Shown here: positions 35,777-43,927 of the stretch, one piece after another
Layout: every line of letters starts with the position of its first letter
How positions within the stretch are numbered: the stretch's first letter is position 1
Assembly: GCA_030646715.1 (NCBI GenBank)
Contig: JAUSLJ010000036.1
Location: forward strand, 1 to 64,000
Length of the DNA stretch: 64,000 bases
Origin: Agitococcus sp.
GTDB taxonomy: Bacteria > Pseudomonadota > Gammaproteobacteria > Pseudomonadales > Moraxellaceae
Direction of reading: 5' to 3'
The notes under the pieces: model-generated
The model's database searches: none
Told to the model about the DNA's origin: nothing
The model's input: the letters and a program-made list of their open reading frames with translations, nothing else
Made by a program: the position numbers and the translations under genes

Positions 35777-36300
35777 CCCACTGGCTTTGCCTTGCCGAAA
35801 AACCCCACCCTAACCCTGCCCCTTGTCAGGGGAGGGAACAAAGGGAAAAAGCTCCTCACCCTGCTAAGGGGGAGGTTGGGAGGGGGTTGTTGGCCACAGC
35901 ACTAAAGCATTTTCAGGCAGTCTTTAACTCACTGGCTTTGCCTTGCCGAAAAACCCCACCCTAACCCTGCCCCTTATCAGGGGAGGGAACAAAGGCAAAG
36001 CTCCTCACCCTGTTAAGGGGGAGGTTGGGAGGGGGTTATTGGCTACGGCACTAAAGCATTTTCAGGCAGTCTTTAACTCACTGGCTTTGCCTTGCCGAAA
36101 AACCCCACCCTAACCCTGCCCCTTATCAGGGTAGGGAACAAAGGCAAAAGCTCCTCACCCTGTTAAGGGGGAGGCTGGGAGGGGGTTGTTGGCTACGACA
36201 CTAAAATATTTCAGGCAGTCTTTAACCCACTGGCTTTGCCTTGCCAAAAAACCTCATCCTAACCTTGCCTCTTGTCAGAGGCAGGGAGCAAATATGCAGT
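35756..36300 (+). repeat. Four tandem copies of a ~150-base unit that begins in hsdS
   Basis: Copies start at 35756, 35907, 36056 and 36206 (the last partial and diverged). Each opens with GCATTTTCAGGCAGTCTTTAA, the last codons and stop of hsdS, followed by an imperfect inverted repeat (CCCCACCCTAACCCTGCCCC against GGGGGAGGTTGGGAGGGGG). So a segment made of the hsdS 3' end plus a REP-like palindrome has been tandemly duplicated. Spacings are 151, 149 and 150 bases. No coding sequence continues through the array. Confidence 0.9.
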
Positions 36301-36398
36301 GTTTTTTCAACTTGGGATATTGTTAGAAAAATTAGATTGACGAGTGACGTTGTGAATAATATTACCTTGTAATATCCGAGGATTTTTAAAGAGGGTGG

Positions 36399-36572
36399 TT
36401 AGCCCTCGCTTAAATACAATGTTGAATGTTTTTTTAGATAGCCAGATGTTTTCTTTAGGCTTTCCCATTTTAGATTGCAATGTTGGATAGATTTTTCAGG
36501 ATAAATATATTGGAATGTATGCGCGCAAGCAGTTAAATTAATACTTAGAATTGCAGTTATAATTTTATTCAT
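36399..36572 (-). CDS. Small predicted lipoprotein overlapping the EEP gene
   Basis: 57 aa, too short for most gene finders. It starts MNKIITAILSINLTACAHTF, a short lipoprotein signal with lipobox LTAC (Cys16). The remainder is basic and polar, with one Trp and one further Cys. Its ATG overlaps the TGA of the upstream endonuclease/phosphatase gene (ATGA at 36569-36572), strong sign of translational coupling. AT-rich like its partner. Function unknown; possibly a membrane-anchored immunity or accessory factor (speculation). Confidence 0.55.
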   Translation of the reverse strand: MNKIITAILSINLTACAHTFQYIYPEKSIQHCNLKWESLKKTSGYLKKHSTLYLSEG

Positions 36573-37321
36573 ATATCAAAAAATACCTGTACAGGGAAGT
36601 GATCAGAACCAAAACTTTGTTTTTTTAAGATGGAAGAATTAATTATTTTAATATCATTTTGGAGTATAATATAATCAAGCTGACCTAACCTTAATATACT
36701 GCTATGCCCTTTAATTATGGGGTTGCTTAGATTAATATCTCTCAACTCATTCAATAATAATTTTTGCTCATTTATAAGATAATCTTTGTGGTTGTAACCA
36801 AATAGCCAACCTATGAGTATGGAAATAATTGGAGTGCTAAATGTATTAAGATCGCCACAAATAATATTCTTAGAGTTTGAATTAAACTGTGCAAATATAG
36901 ACTTTAATTGATTTAATCTTTCAGTCGGAGACGTAACACACTGGAGGTGGCTATTGAAAATTCTGAAATCAACATTTCTATACTTTAAATCAACATATCC
37001 ACATTCAATATATATGCTTCTTTTTATTATTTTGTATTGAAGTGGCTGTTTAGTGTTGATTGTAAATTTTGAAAAATTAGACTCTATATCTTTAGTGACC
37101 ATCGTAATAATAAATAAATTATGCAAAATTCTAGAGTTAGCGTTTATTTTCTCACTTGCAATGTAAATATTATAATTTATAAAAACATTCTCTAGCAGCC
37201 TTAGATTTGATTCACTAACTTCCTGTAGGCAGATAACATCAAATTTTTCATTATACAATTCATCCAGTTGCCATTTGTACAAATTGTTGGTTCTATTGAT
37301 ATTCCAAGTTAATATTTTCAT
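36569..37321 (-). CDS. Endonuclease/exonuclease/phosphatase (EEP) family protein
   Basis: 250 aa, single EEP domain: MKILTWNINRTNN (Asn7), DVICLQEVSES (catalytic Glu near 37), IFNSHLQ, ICGDLNTFSTP and a C-terminal GSDHFPVQV (Asp-His pair). All metal and catalytic positions are present, so it is probably active on a phosphodiester bond, but the substrate is not known (DNA, lipid head group or nucleotide). No signal peptide. Strongly AT-rich compared with neighbours, suggesting recent acquisition. Followed by an overlapping small lipoprotein gene. Confidence 0.85.
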   Translation of the reverse strand: MKILTWNINRTNNLYKWQLDELYNEKFDVICLQEVSESNLRLLENVFINYNIYIASEKINANSRILHNLFIITMVTKDIESNFSKFTINTKQPLQYKIIKRSIYIECGYVDLKYRNVDFRIFNSHLQCVTSPTERLNQLKSIFAQFNSNSKNIICGDLNTFSTPIISILIGWLFGYNHKDYLINEQKLLLNELRDINLSNPIIKGHSSILRLGQLDYIILQNDIKIINSSILKKQSFGSDHFPVQVFFDI

Positions 37322-37468
37322 TCGTTTGCCTGAGTTTTTAGACTTCTAAATAGGGGTTTTAAGCCAAACGAGAGTTGTAACGTCAGCAATAACACGTTAG
37401 CAACGTTACATAATATTATATTAGAATGGGGTTGCTATACCAACATTTTGGTCTAGTTTCGATTCAAG

Positions 37469-37514
37469 AACGGACATTTCAACTTAGCCAAAAAACGGAC
37501 ATTTTAATTTAGCC
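37469..37514 (-). repeat. Solo IS21-like terminus with two direct repeats
   Basis: AACGGACATTTCAACTTAGCC (37469-37489) and AACGGACATTTTAATTTAGCC (37494-37514), 25 bases apart, followed by TTGACA at 37515-37520. Read on the minus strand this is TGTCAAGGCTAAATT...GTCCGTT, the terminal arrangement of IS21-family elements. No transposase gene accompanies it here. Different sequence from the remnant at 14.3 kb, but with the same 25-base repeat spacing. Confidence 0.6.
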
Positions 37515-37520
37515 TTGACA

Positions 37521-37633
37521 GCGCATGGTTTCGACAGGGGTATTTAGACCGCTACGACTTTGCGAAATCCTTAACGTACCCTGATAACTATTCAGGGGGT
37601 GACTTGGACACCAATCAAGCAAGCCCACTTTAA
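37521..37633 (+). pseudogene. C-terminal gene fragment next to the solo IS end
   Basis: An open frame entering from the IS terminus reads WFRQGYLDRYDFAKSLTYPD then NYSGGDLDTNQASPL and a stop at 37631-37633. About 36 residues, no start codon. It looks like the tail of a real protein interrupted by the insertion, but I do not recognise the family. Confidence 0.35.
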
Positions 37634-37803
37634 ATTCTATTGTAGACGGCATCAACTCTAAAAACCACTCCCTGCACTAGTAGCAAAAAAGTAGGCGATT
37701 GCTAAAACTTATCACCACCGACAGGCGGTTTTTTATTGCCTGAAAATAGCCCCGTGAAGGCGGCTGGTAATCCATGGGTAATCCAGCAAAATAATTTAGA
37801 AAA

Positions 37804-37834
37804 TAAAAAAGCCCTGCATTTCTGCAAGGCTTTG
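37804..37834 (-). terminator. Terminator of tRNA-Met
   Basis: On the minus strand AAAGCCTTGCA pairs with TGCAGGGCTTT across a short loop, followed by a T run. Located directly after the tRNA 3' end. Confidence 0.75.
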
Positions 37835-37851
37835 ATATTGAAGCATAAATT

Positions 37852-37928
37852 TGGTGGCTATGACGGGACTCGAACCTGTGACCCCAGCATTATGAGTGCT
37901 GTGCTCTAACCAACTGAGCTACATAGCC
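37852..37928 (-). tRNA. tRNA-Met (anticodon CAT, elongator type)
   Basis: 77 bases on the minus strand, GGCTATGTAGCTCAGTTGG... with anticodon loop CTCATAA, T arm ACAGGTTCGAGTCCCGT and encoded CCA. Close to E. coli elongator tRNA-Met in the acceptor and anticodon arms; a CAT-reading tRNA-Ile2 is less likely. Confidence 0.93.
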
Positions 37929-37953
37929 AACGCTCTCTACAAGAGAGGCGCGT

Positions 37954-37982
37954 ATTTTCTTAGTCTAGGCTTCTCTTGTCAA
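37954..37982 (-). promoter_or_regulatory. Sigma-70-type promoter of tRNA-Met
   Basis: On the minus strand TTGACA (37982-37977), 17-base spacer, GAAAAT (37959-37954). Consensus -35 with an imperfect -10, about 25 bases before the mature tRNA. Confidence 0.6.
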
Positions 37983-37999
37983 GCATTAAAGTTGAAAAC

Positions 38000-39226
38000 T
38001 TACTTATCAAAGTTGATGTCGCGCAAAAATTGAGCCATATCCTTCAAATACTTACCTTGATCTAAATGCAAAATGTGATTACCGGGAAACCAATGTAAGC
38101 GGCATCTATCCCAATGCTCCCATAATAATCGACTATGTTTCGGCGGAGCCAAACGGTCTCCCGCACCACTAATAATCATCAAACGCTCTTTGGGGAGTTT
38201 TGGCGCGTAAGTTAATGGACATTGAACGGATAGCGTGTGTCGAGCTTCATGGATATTAATCCCTGCAATGCGTAATCCTGTTTTGACTAAAGGTGCAACA
38301 GGAAACCACTCATATAACAAATCAACTAAACTAACGACAGGCACATTAGGCATCGAAAACTGTAAACGGTCTTCAACAGCCGCCAAAATTGCACTGGTAT
38401 AACCGCCTAAAGAAATCCCTGTTACGCCGATTTTTTCTACGCCCGTACTTTCTAAATAATCCATAAATAAACGAAAGTCATAAACCGATTGGGCAACGGC
38501 TTCGTTGATGTGCAAAATGCCATGAGCAAAATAACCGTAACCGCCAAAAGGTTCAGTAGGTGCTTTGCGTCGTCCATGAAAGGGAAGGGTATAGAGCAAA
38601 ATATCGTATCCCTGTTGATAAAACCACGGTAATGCTAACCAACGACTATTAAACCAATATGGGTCAGCCATAAAGCCATGAATCATACAAATAGTGGGGC
38701 GCGGTTTATCGCCATGTCGCCAATGTTGCGCCCAAGCGGTGCGATTGTGTTTGAGTTTGGCATAGGCTTCACGCTTTTTCGGGTTAACGGCGACAAAGGG
38801 GCTTTCAAAAGACAGCAACTCACAAATGCCACCATCTTTGGGTTGAAAGTCGAGCCGTCCCGCTTTGCTTTTGCGAACAGTCACTTTTTCGGTTGGCTTT
38901 TTAAAAAACTGTGCAGGATCGTGTGTTTCCCCTAATTTTTGATAAAAGAAACGGTCTTGATAATCTTCCGCTAATTGTTTGGGTGATAAGGTAAACGGTA
39001 AGCAACAAACACTGGCTAAAGAGGCCATGACAGTACGTAAACCAATATCTAAAGCGGCCGTGCCTTCAACCATCATTTGTGTTTTGAAGTCTAAATAAAA
39101 ATCGTCAGGAAATTTGTGGAAGCTAGGCTCTAGCGAGTTCCACCACGGTTGTTGCGGGAGAAAGTGTCGAGAGTGGTTATAGGTTTTATTGGCGACACGC
39201 GAAACTATTGCACTGATTTTTTCCAA
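38000..39226 (-). CDS. Alpha/beta hydrolase family protein (ABHD18-like)
   Basis: 408 aa. The C-terminal two thirds is an alpha/beta-hydrolase: ICMIHGFMADPYWFNSRW (oxyanion region), nucleophile elbow GVTGISLGGYTS (Ser in GISLGG), and C-terminal ISGAGDRLAPP with Asp and FPGNHILHL with His. The first ~110 residues are a helical extension. No signal peptide. The substrate is unknown; an acyl ester or lipid is plausible. Not in an obvious operon. Confidence 0.8.
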   Translation of the reverse strand: MEKISAIVSRVANKTYNHSRHFLPQQPWWNSLEPSFHKFPDDFYLDFKTQMMVEGTAALDIGLRTVMASLASVCCLPFTLSPKQLAEDYQDRFFYQKLGETHDPAQFFKKPTEKVTVRKSKAGRLDFQPKDGGICELLSFESPFVAVNPKKREAYAKLKHNRTAWAQHWRHGDKPRPTICMIHGFMADPYWFNSRWLALPWFYQQGYDILLYTLPFHGRRKAPTEPFGGYGYFAHGILHINEAVAQSVYDFRLFMDYLESTGVEKIGVTGISLGGYTSAILAAVEDRLQFSMPNVPVVSLVDLLYEWFPVAPLVKTGLRIAGINIHEARHTLSVQCPLTYAPKLPKERLMIISGAGDRLAPPKHSRLLWEHWDRCRLHWFPGNHILHLDQGKYLKDMAQFLRDINFDK

Positions 39227-39360
39227 GACTTCCTCCTAATTGTACTTATTGGACGATAGTACGGGAAGATAGCTGATAATTTGCTTGGCTGGCAACAAAG
39301 AATTAACTCAGGCTGAAATTGAGTATTAACTTGGTGAGATGAGCTTAAAAGTAAGCTTGT

Positions 39361-39409
39361 CTTCGACTCTGATCAGCCAACGCAAAACGTTCCCTGAGCG
39401 GAGTCGAAG
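39361..39409 (-). repeat. Palindromic repeat family A, copy 3
   Basis: CTTCGACTCTGATCAG at 39361-39376 and CTGAGCGGAGTCGAAG at 39394-39409. Same family as 848-897 but in the opposite orientation (loop CCAACGCAAAACGTTCC). Lies between two hydrolase genes, 21 bases beyond the stop of the YheT-like gene, where it could serve as its terminator hairpin. Confidence 0.8.
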
Positions 39410-39429
39410 GGTAACAAGATATACAGCTT

Positions 39430-40467
39430 CTAGTGCTGCAACGAATAAACATAATTCAAAAAAGCAGGAATGCGATGCTCTAAGTAATAGACAGGATTAG
39501 TCACTGAGCCTGAAATAAAACCCACATGACCGCCTGTTTCTGCTAACTCAAAGTGAATCATCGGCGATAATTCACTGGCTTGAGGAATCACTAACGGTGA
39601 CATAAATGGGTCGTCTAAAGCGTGAATCACCAAGGTAGGGACTTTAATATCCTTTAAAAATTGATTCGGGCGGCAACGGGCATAATAATCATGGACACCG
39701 TTAAAACCATGTAATGGTGCCATTAACAAATCATCAAACTGCCAAAAAGATGTAAATGGAGCATGAGTTAAGCATTGTTCAATCTTTTTTGCTTCGCTGG
39801 CCGCCCCTGTGTTTTCAAGATAACGGAGTTTGGCGTACCAAAGCGTGTGTAATTCATCGAGCAAATGTTTACGATAAATCATCGAAAAGCCTTTATCTAA
39901 GCGTTTCGCACAAATCGCCATTTCTAGTGGCGTTGATACGGCCACACCTGCTAATAAACGTGGATGCTCGCCTAATTCAGCGAGTGTTTTTAGTGTCATG
40001 CTGCCACCCAAAGAGTAACCAACAATAATAATTTGTCGCTCTTGGCTCTCGACAAGATACTGAAAAACTCCTCTTACATCGTCACTTGCCCCTGCATGAT
40101 AGGCTCTTGTCGCTTGATTTGGTTCCGTTGCGCCTCGGCAATTCATTGCGACACTCGGCCAATGTTGTTTAGCTAACGCTTTTTGTAAACCTAAAACATA
40201 GTGCGAATCACTCGAACCGCTCAAACCATGAATCACTAACACTAAGGGTGCATTTGGGCTGACTTGTGCAGGCGTATGAGCATCTAATAATACAAAATCA
40301 CCGTCAGTGAGGTTAATGCGTTGTCGTTGACGTGTCAGTTGCGGGCGTGTTTTACGATGAACAGACGCAAATAAAGTTTGCAGATGTGGGTTCGCTAAAA
40401 AAGACGCAGGACGAAAAGGGCTGTTAAAAAAACCTTTTTGGAATGATAACGTTGGTGATGGTGACAT
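39430..40467 (-). CDS. YheT-family alpha/beta hydrolase
   Basis: 345 aa, normal YheT length. Family hallmarks are FRPASFLANPHLQTL near the N-terminus, VLVIHGLSGSSDSHYV, AMNCRGATEPN, the nucleophile elbow VGYSLGGSMTLK, LVIHALDDPFM (Asp) and ETGGHVGFISG (His). Probable esterase of unknown physiological substrate, cytosolic. Followed upstream by rsmD with 16 bases between, so likely co-transcribed. Confidence 0.9.
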   Translation of the reverse strand: MSPSPTLSFQKGFFNSPFRPASFLANPHLQTLFASVHRKTRPQLTRQRQRINLTDGDFVLLDAHTPAQVSPNAPLVLVIHGLSGSSDSHYVLGLQKALAKQHWPSVAMNCRGATEPNQATRAYHAGASDDVRGVFQYLVESQERQIIIVGYSLGGSMTLKTLAELGEHPRLLAGVAVSTPLEMAICAKRLDKGFSMIYRKHLLDELHTLWYAKLRYLENTGAASEAKKIEQCLTHAPFTSFWQFDDLLMAPLHGFNGVHDYYARCRPNQFLKDIKVPTLVIHALDDPFMSPLVIPQASELSPMIHFELAETGGHVGFISGSVTNPVYYLEHRIPAFLNYVYSLQH

Positions 40468-40483
40468 GAGCTAAAACCTTAGT

Positions 40484-41104
40484 TTATTCCGATGAAGTTG
40501 CTTCTTGAACTTCAACAGACGGAGTGTAGCGCGCTAAAAAGCCATGAACGCTACCAGCGCGAGTACTTTTAACAGCTTGCCAATCATTAGATAAGCCTAA
40601 GTCCGACCAGTCTCGGTCAGCTTCAATATAAATCCAACTCTCGGCATGAATAAGCTGTTGTTTGACTAAAATATCGCACACAGGCTGCCAAAAATTGAGC
40701 GCGTAGGGCGGATCTAAAAACACGACATCAAACGCCATTTTCTGTTGACTGAGCAGTAACAAGGTATCACCGACTAACACAGGCGTCGGTTTACCTAAGT
40801 CAATCAGTGTTTGTTGAAGTTGTTTAGCTTGGCTGCTATGTTTTTCCATAAACACGCACTCAGCTGCACCGCGCGATAAAGCTTCAACCCCCAATGCGCC
40901 ACTGCCTGCAAAGGCATCTAAACACCGTTGGCCTTGAATCTCAAATTGTAGCCAATTAAACAGTGTTTCACGCACTCGGTCAGGTGTAGGGCGTAAATCT
41001 TCTACAGCAATAAAGCTAATCGTACGCCGTTTCCATTGACCACCAATAATACGTAAAGAACTGGTGGTCAGTTTTTTTGACGGTTCATTTTTTCGCAACA
41101 TCAA
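40484..41104 (-). CDS. rsmD: 16S rRNA (guanine966-N2)-methyltransferase RsmD
   Basis: 206 aa. Starts with LRIIGGQWKRRTI and LRPTPDRVRETLFNWL; SAM motif CLDAFAGSGALGVEALSRGA; catalytic VVFLDPPYAL. Methylates G966 of 16S rRNA in the 30S subunit. Overlaps the upstream M16 gene by 20 bases, so the operon M16-M16-rsmD-yheT is likely. The conserved core begins around residue 18; a start a few codons later is possible. Confidence 0.93.
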   Translation of the reverse strand: MMLRKNEPSKKLTTSSLRIIGGQWKRRTISFIAVEDLRPTPDRVRETLFNWLQFEIQGQRCLDAFAGSGALGVEALSRGAAECVFMEKHSSQAKQLQQTLIDLGKPTPVLVGDTLLLLSQQKMAFDVVFLDPPYALNFWQPVCDILVKQQLIHAESWIYIEADRDWSDLGLSNDWQAVKSTRAGSVHGFLARYTPSVEVQEATSSE

Positions 41105-42503
41105 CCCCTTGACCGACGGTAACCGTTAACATTTTGTCTGGATTCAAGTGCCGACGAAAGGCTTCACGAATATCTTTGGCGGTGACTTTATTAATGCGGT
41201 CATTAAACGTATCAAGGTAGTCGGCAGGTAGATTATAAAAGCCCATTGAGCCTAAATAAGCCAAAATACTGCTATTACTAGAGGTGCTTAGAGGAAAGCT
41301 ACCGAGAATATTGTCTTTCGCTTCTACGATTTGTTCTTCGGTTGCACCTTTACGGATAAATTCACGCAAATTGGCGCGAATTAAATCTAATGATTGTTGT
41401 GTTTGGTCACTACGTGTTGATAGGCTAATCATAAACGGGCCTTCCGCACTCATCGGTACAACTGAGCTATAAACACCATACGTTAAGCCTCGTTTTTCGC
41501 GTAACTCTTTCATTAAAATAGAGCCAAAGCCACCGCCACCCAAAATTTCATTACCCACATATAAAGCCTCGTAGTCTTTATCATCACGACGCATACTGGC
41601 CTGACCAACCATGATATGGGTTTGTTGCGAGGGGAAAGCGATGTGCTTATGGACGGCTTTGATTAATGGTGGAACAGCGACCTGTTTAGGTGCAGCTTGA
41701 CCTTGTGGTAACTGGCTACTGATTTTTTCAGCAATCGCTTTCGCGCGTTCATCGCTAATATCACCAATCATGGCAATTGTCGTATTTTGCGCGACAAAAT
41801 ATTGTTGATGGAAAGCTCTTAAATCATCGGTTTTAATTTTTTTCAGGCTGTCCGCGGTGCCACTAGGAGGATGGGCATAGGGATGATTACCATACAATTG
41901 TTGATAAAACAAAATGCCAGCTTGTGCCGAAGGCGATTGTTTTTTCTGTTGTTGACCAATTTGTGCGCCATCAAAAATACGATTAAACGAGGCATCAGGA
42001 AAGCTAGGGTGAGCAACAATGTCGGCAAATACTTCAAGCGCAGGATCTAAATAAGTACTGTCACTCAATACCCGCAAATCGACAAGAAACATATCGCGAT
42101 AAGAGGCCGCATGAAATGATGCGCCTAAGCTCTCAAAGGTCGCGGCAATCTCGTCTGTTGAACGTGTCGCTGTGCCTTCATCTAACATTTGACTGACTAA
42201 ACTGGCTAAGCCAAATTGTGCGCCATCACGTGCCGAACCTGCATCAAATAATAAACGTACATCCACCATCGGTAATTCGGTAGCATGAACAAATAAAACT
42301 TTTGTTCCGTTAGTGGTTTGCCATTGTTGAATGGCAATATTACGACGCGGTGAGGGGGCGTTTTTAACAGCAGCAATAGTTTCTAATTTGTCTAAAGAGG
42401 TTAACGGGCCATCGGTGACAACTCCACCTTCAGGCGCAGCGTAGCTTAAATTGGCAGATAGAAAAAGGCTTAATAAACAAATGTTTAATGTATGGAGTTT
42501 CAT
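41085..42503 (-). CDS. M16 peptidase-like protein, non-catalytic partner
   Basis: 472 aa with a signal peptide (ending NLSYA-APE). M16 fold over residues 55-460, but the zinc motif is absent: where HxxEH is expected the sequence is FGLASLVSQMLDEGT. Retains the C-terminal R/Y-pair-type region EILGGGGFGSILMKELREKRGLTYGVY, typical of the inactive subunit of periplasmic M16B heterodimers. Its start codon directly abuts the upstream catalytic subunit gene, so the two are probably made together. Confidence 0.9.
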   Translation of the reverse strand: MKLHTLNICLLSLFLSANLSYAAPEGGVVTDGPLTSLDKLETIAAVKNAPSPRRNIAIQQWQTTNGTKVLFVHATELPMVDVRLLFDAGSARDGAQFGLASLVSQMLDEGTATRSTDEIAATFESLGASFHAASYRDMFLVDLRVLSDSTYLDPALEVFADIVAHPSFPDASFNRIFDGAQIGQQQKKQSPSAQAGILFYQQLYGNHPYAHPPSGTADSLKKIKTDDLRAFHQQYFVAQNTTIAMIGDISDERAKAIAEKISSQLPQGQAAPKQVAVPPLIKAVHKHIAFPSQQTHIMVGQASMRRDDKDYEALYVGNEILGGGGFGSILMKELREKRGLTYGVYSSVVPMSAEGPFMISLSTRSDQTQQSLDLIRANLREFIRKGATEEQIVEAKDNILGSFPLSTSSNSSILAYLGSMGFYNLPADYLDTFNDRINKVTAKDIREAFRRHLNPDKMLTVTVGQGVDVAKK

Positions 42504-43834
42504 TATTTAGCTTCTCCAACATTAAGTGTTGTTGGTTTTAAATATAAAGTGGTCATATTGGCAGGTACCAGCCATTGTTGCGCCGATTGGCGAATATCGT
42601 CCGCCGTAATCATTTTTAGATTGTCAGGTAACTCATCGGAAATACGCCAACTCAAGCCTAAACTTTCCAACATACCAATTTCATTGGCTTGTGAGCTAAT
42701 CGAGTCTTGACTAAAGACGTTATTGGCCAAAATCGAAGCATAAACACGCTTCAACTCGTCATCACTAATCGGTTCGGTTTTGAGGCTATTTAACTCGGCT
42801 AAAATAGCGGCTTTCGCTTCTTCTAAAGTATAGCCTTCGGCGGGCACGGCGGTAATCGTCAGTAAGCTATCGCCACGCGCAAATAAGTTATATGCACTAT
42901 TGACTGCCGTTAAAATGCGTTTCTCCCGAATTAAACGACTTTCTAAACGCGCGCTTAAACCTTCATCCAGTACCCCTAACATCATGCGTAAGCTATAAGC
43001 CTCTTTCGGGGTTTTGGCACTGGTTAAACTAGGGACATTAAAACCGAGGTATAAATTTGCTACTTTCGCGGGTAATTCGAGTTTGACTTCTCGTTCACCA
43101 ATCGCCGTTAATTCTTTGGGGTTATAGGCTTTGGGTAATACTTGGGCGGGAATAGGAGCAAAATACTTTTCGGCCAAAGTCCTCACTTCCTCAGTATTAA
43201 CATCACCGACAATGACAAGAGTAGCATTATTGGGCGCGTACCAAGTTTGATACCATTTTTTCAGTTCCTCGACACTCATATTTTCAAGGTCGGCCATCCA
43301 GCCAATGGTGGGGTTACGATTCGGCGTCGTTAACATGGCAACCGCTTGAAAGCGTTCTAAGGCAATACCTTGAGGACTATCATCGGTACGTTGACGACGT
43401 TCTTCCATGACGACGCGAATTTCTTTTTTAAAATCTTCTTCTTTTAACTGCAAATTGGCCATGCGGTCGGCTTCAAGCTCAATCGCTAAAGGCAGGCGGT
43501 TATTACTGTAAACTTGATAATAAGCGGTGTAGTCATCAGTGGTAAAAGCATTGTCTTCACCGCCAAAGTAGGCGACTAACCGTGAAAATTCTCCTGCGGG
43601 TACTTTATTTGTTCCCTTGAACATCATGTGTTCTAAAGCATGAGATATACCTGTCGAACCTATTGATTCATAAGCAGAACCGACTTTGTACCATGCTTGT
43701 GTCACCACCACGGGTGAGCGGTGGTCTTCACGTACCACAACTTTTAAACCATTGGCTAAAGTAAATTCATTGGTAACCGCAGCGGATGCCCATAATGGGG
43801 CAATTAACAGACTTAAGAGCCAGAGTTTACGCAT
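42503..43834 (-). CDS. M16B zinc protease, catalytic subunit
   Basis: 443 aa from the ATG at 43834 (MRKLWLLSLLIAPLWASA signal peptide); an ATG at 43840 adds two residues, and longer starts would bury the signal. Zinc motif HALEH at residues 65-69 and the distal Glu in EIRVVMEERRQRTDDSP. Periplasmic peptidase expected to pair with the HxxEH-less protein encoded directly downstream. Divergent from ftsY. Confidence 0.92.
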   Translation of the reverse strand: MRKLWLLSLLIAPLWASAAVTNEFTLANGLKVVVREDHRSPVVVTQAWYKVGSAYESIGSTGISHALEHMMFKGTNKVPAGEFSRLVAYFGGEDNAFTTDDYTAYYQVYSNNRLPLAIELEADRMANLQLKEEDFKKEIRVVMEERRQRTDDSPQGIALERFQAVAMLTTPNRNPTIGWMADLENMSVEELKKWYQTWYAPNNATLVIVGDVNTEEVRTLAEKYFAPIPAQVLPKAYNPKELTAIGEREVKLELPAKVANLYLGFNVPSLTSAKTPKEAYSLRMMLGVLDEGLSARLESRLIREKRILTAVNSAYNLFARGDSLLTITAVPAEGYTLEEAKAAILAELNSLKTEPISDDELKRVYASILANNVFSQDSISSQANEIGMLESLGLSWRISDELPDNLKMITADDIRQSAQQWLVPANMTTLYLKPTTLNVGEAK

Positions 43835-43927
43835 AACCATCGCTTTTTGTAGGGAGATATGGAAAGAGGTGGTAGCATAGCGCATCTTTTTTTCATGTAT
43901 TGTTACCGTTTGTGGATGAGTGAATGT

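Larger units (their letters stand above)
37322..37851. other. Remnant-rich region between EEP gene and tRNA-Met
   Basis: 530 bases without an intact gene. It contains two IS21-like terminal repeats (37469-37514), an abutting C-terminal gene fragment ending at 37633, a duplicated nonamer GGTAATCCA (37766-37774 and 37777-37785) and the tRNA-Met terminator (37804-37834). Looks like the scar of one or more lost elements at the tRNA 3' side. Confidence 0.6.

Noticed and set aside
35756-36300. Possible CRISPR array
   Set aside because: The unit is about 150 bases and nearly the whole unit is repeated, with no short repeat alternating with unique spacers and no cas genes.
37520-37700. tmRNA-like words (GGTTTCGACAGGGG, TTTGCGAAATCC) between tRNA-Met and the EEP gene
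   Set aside because: No tRNA-like ends, tag frame or 3' CCA fold can be assembled; the stretch reads better as a protein-coding tail next to an IS end.
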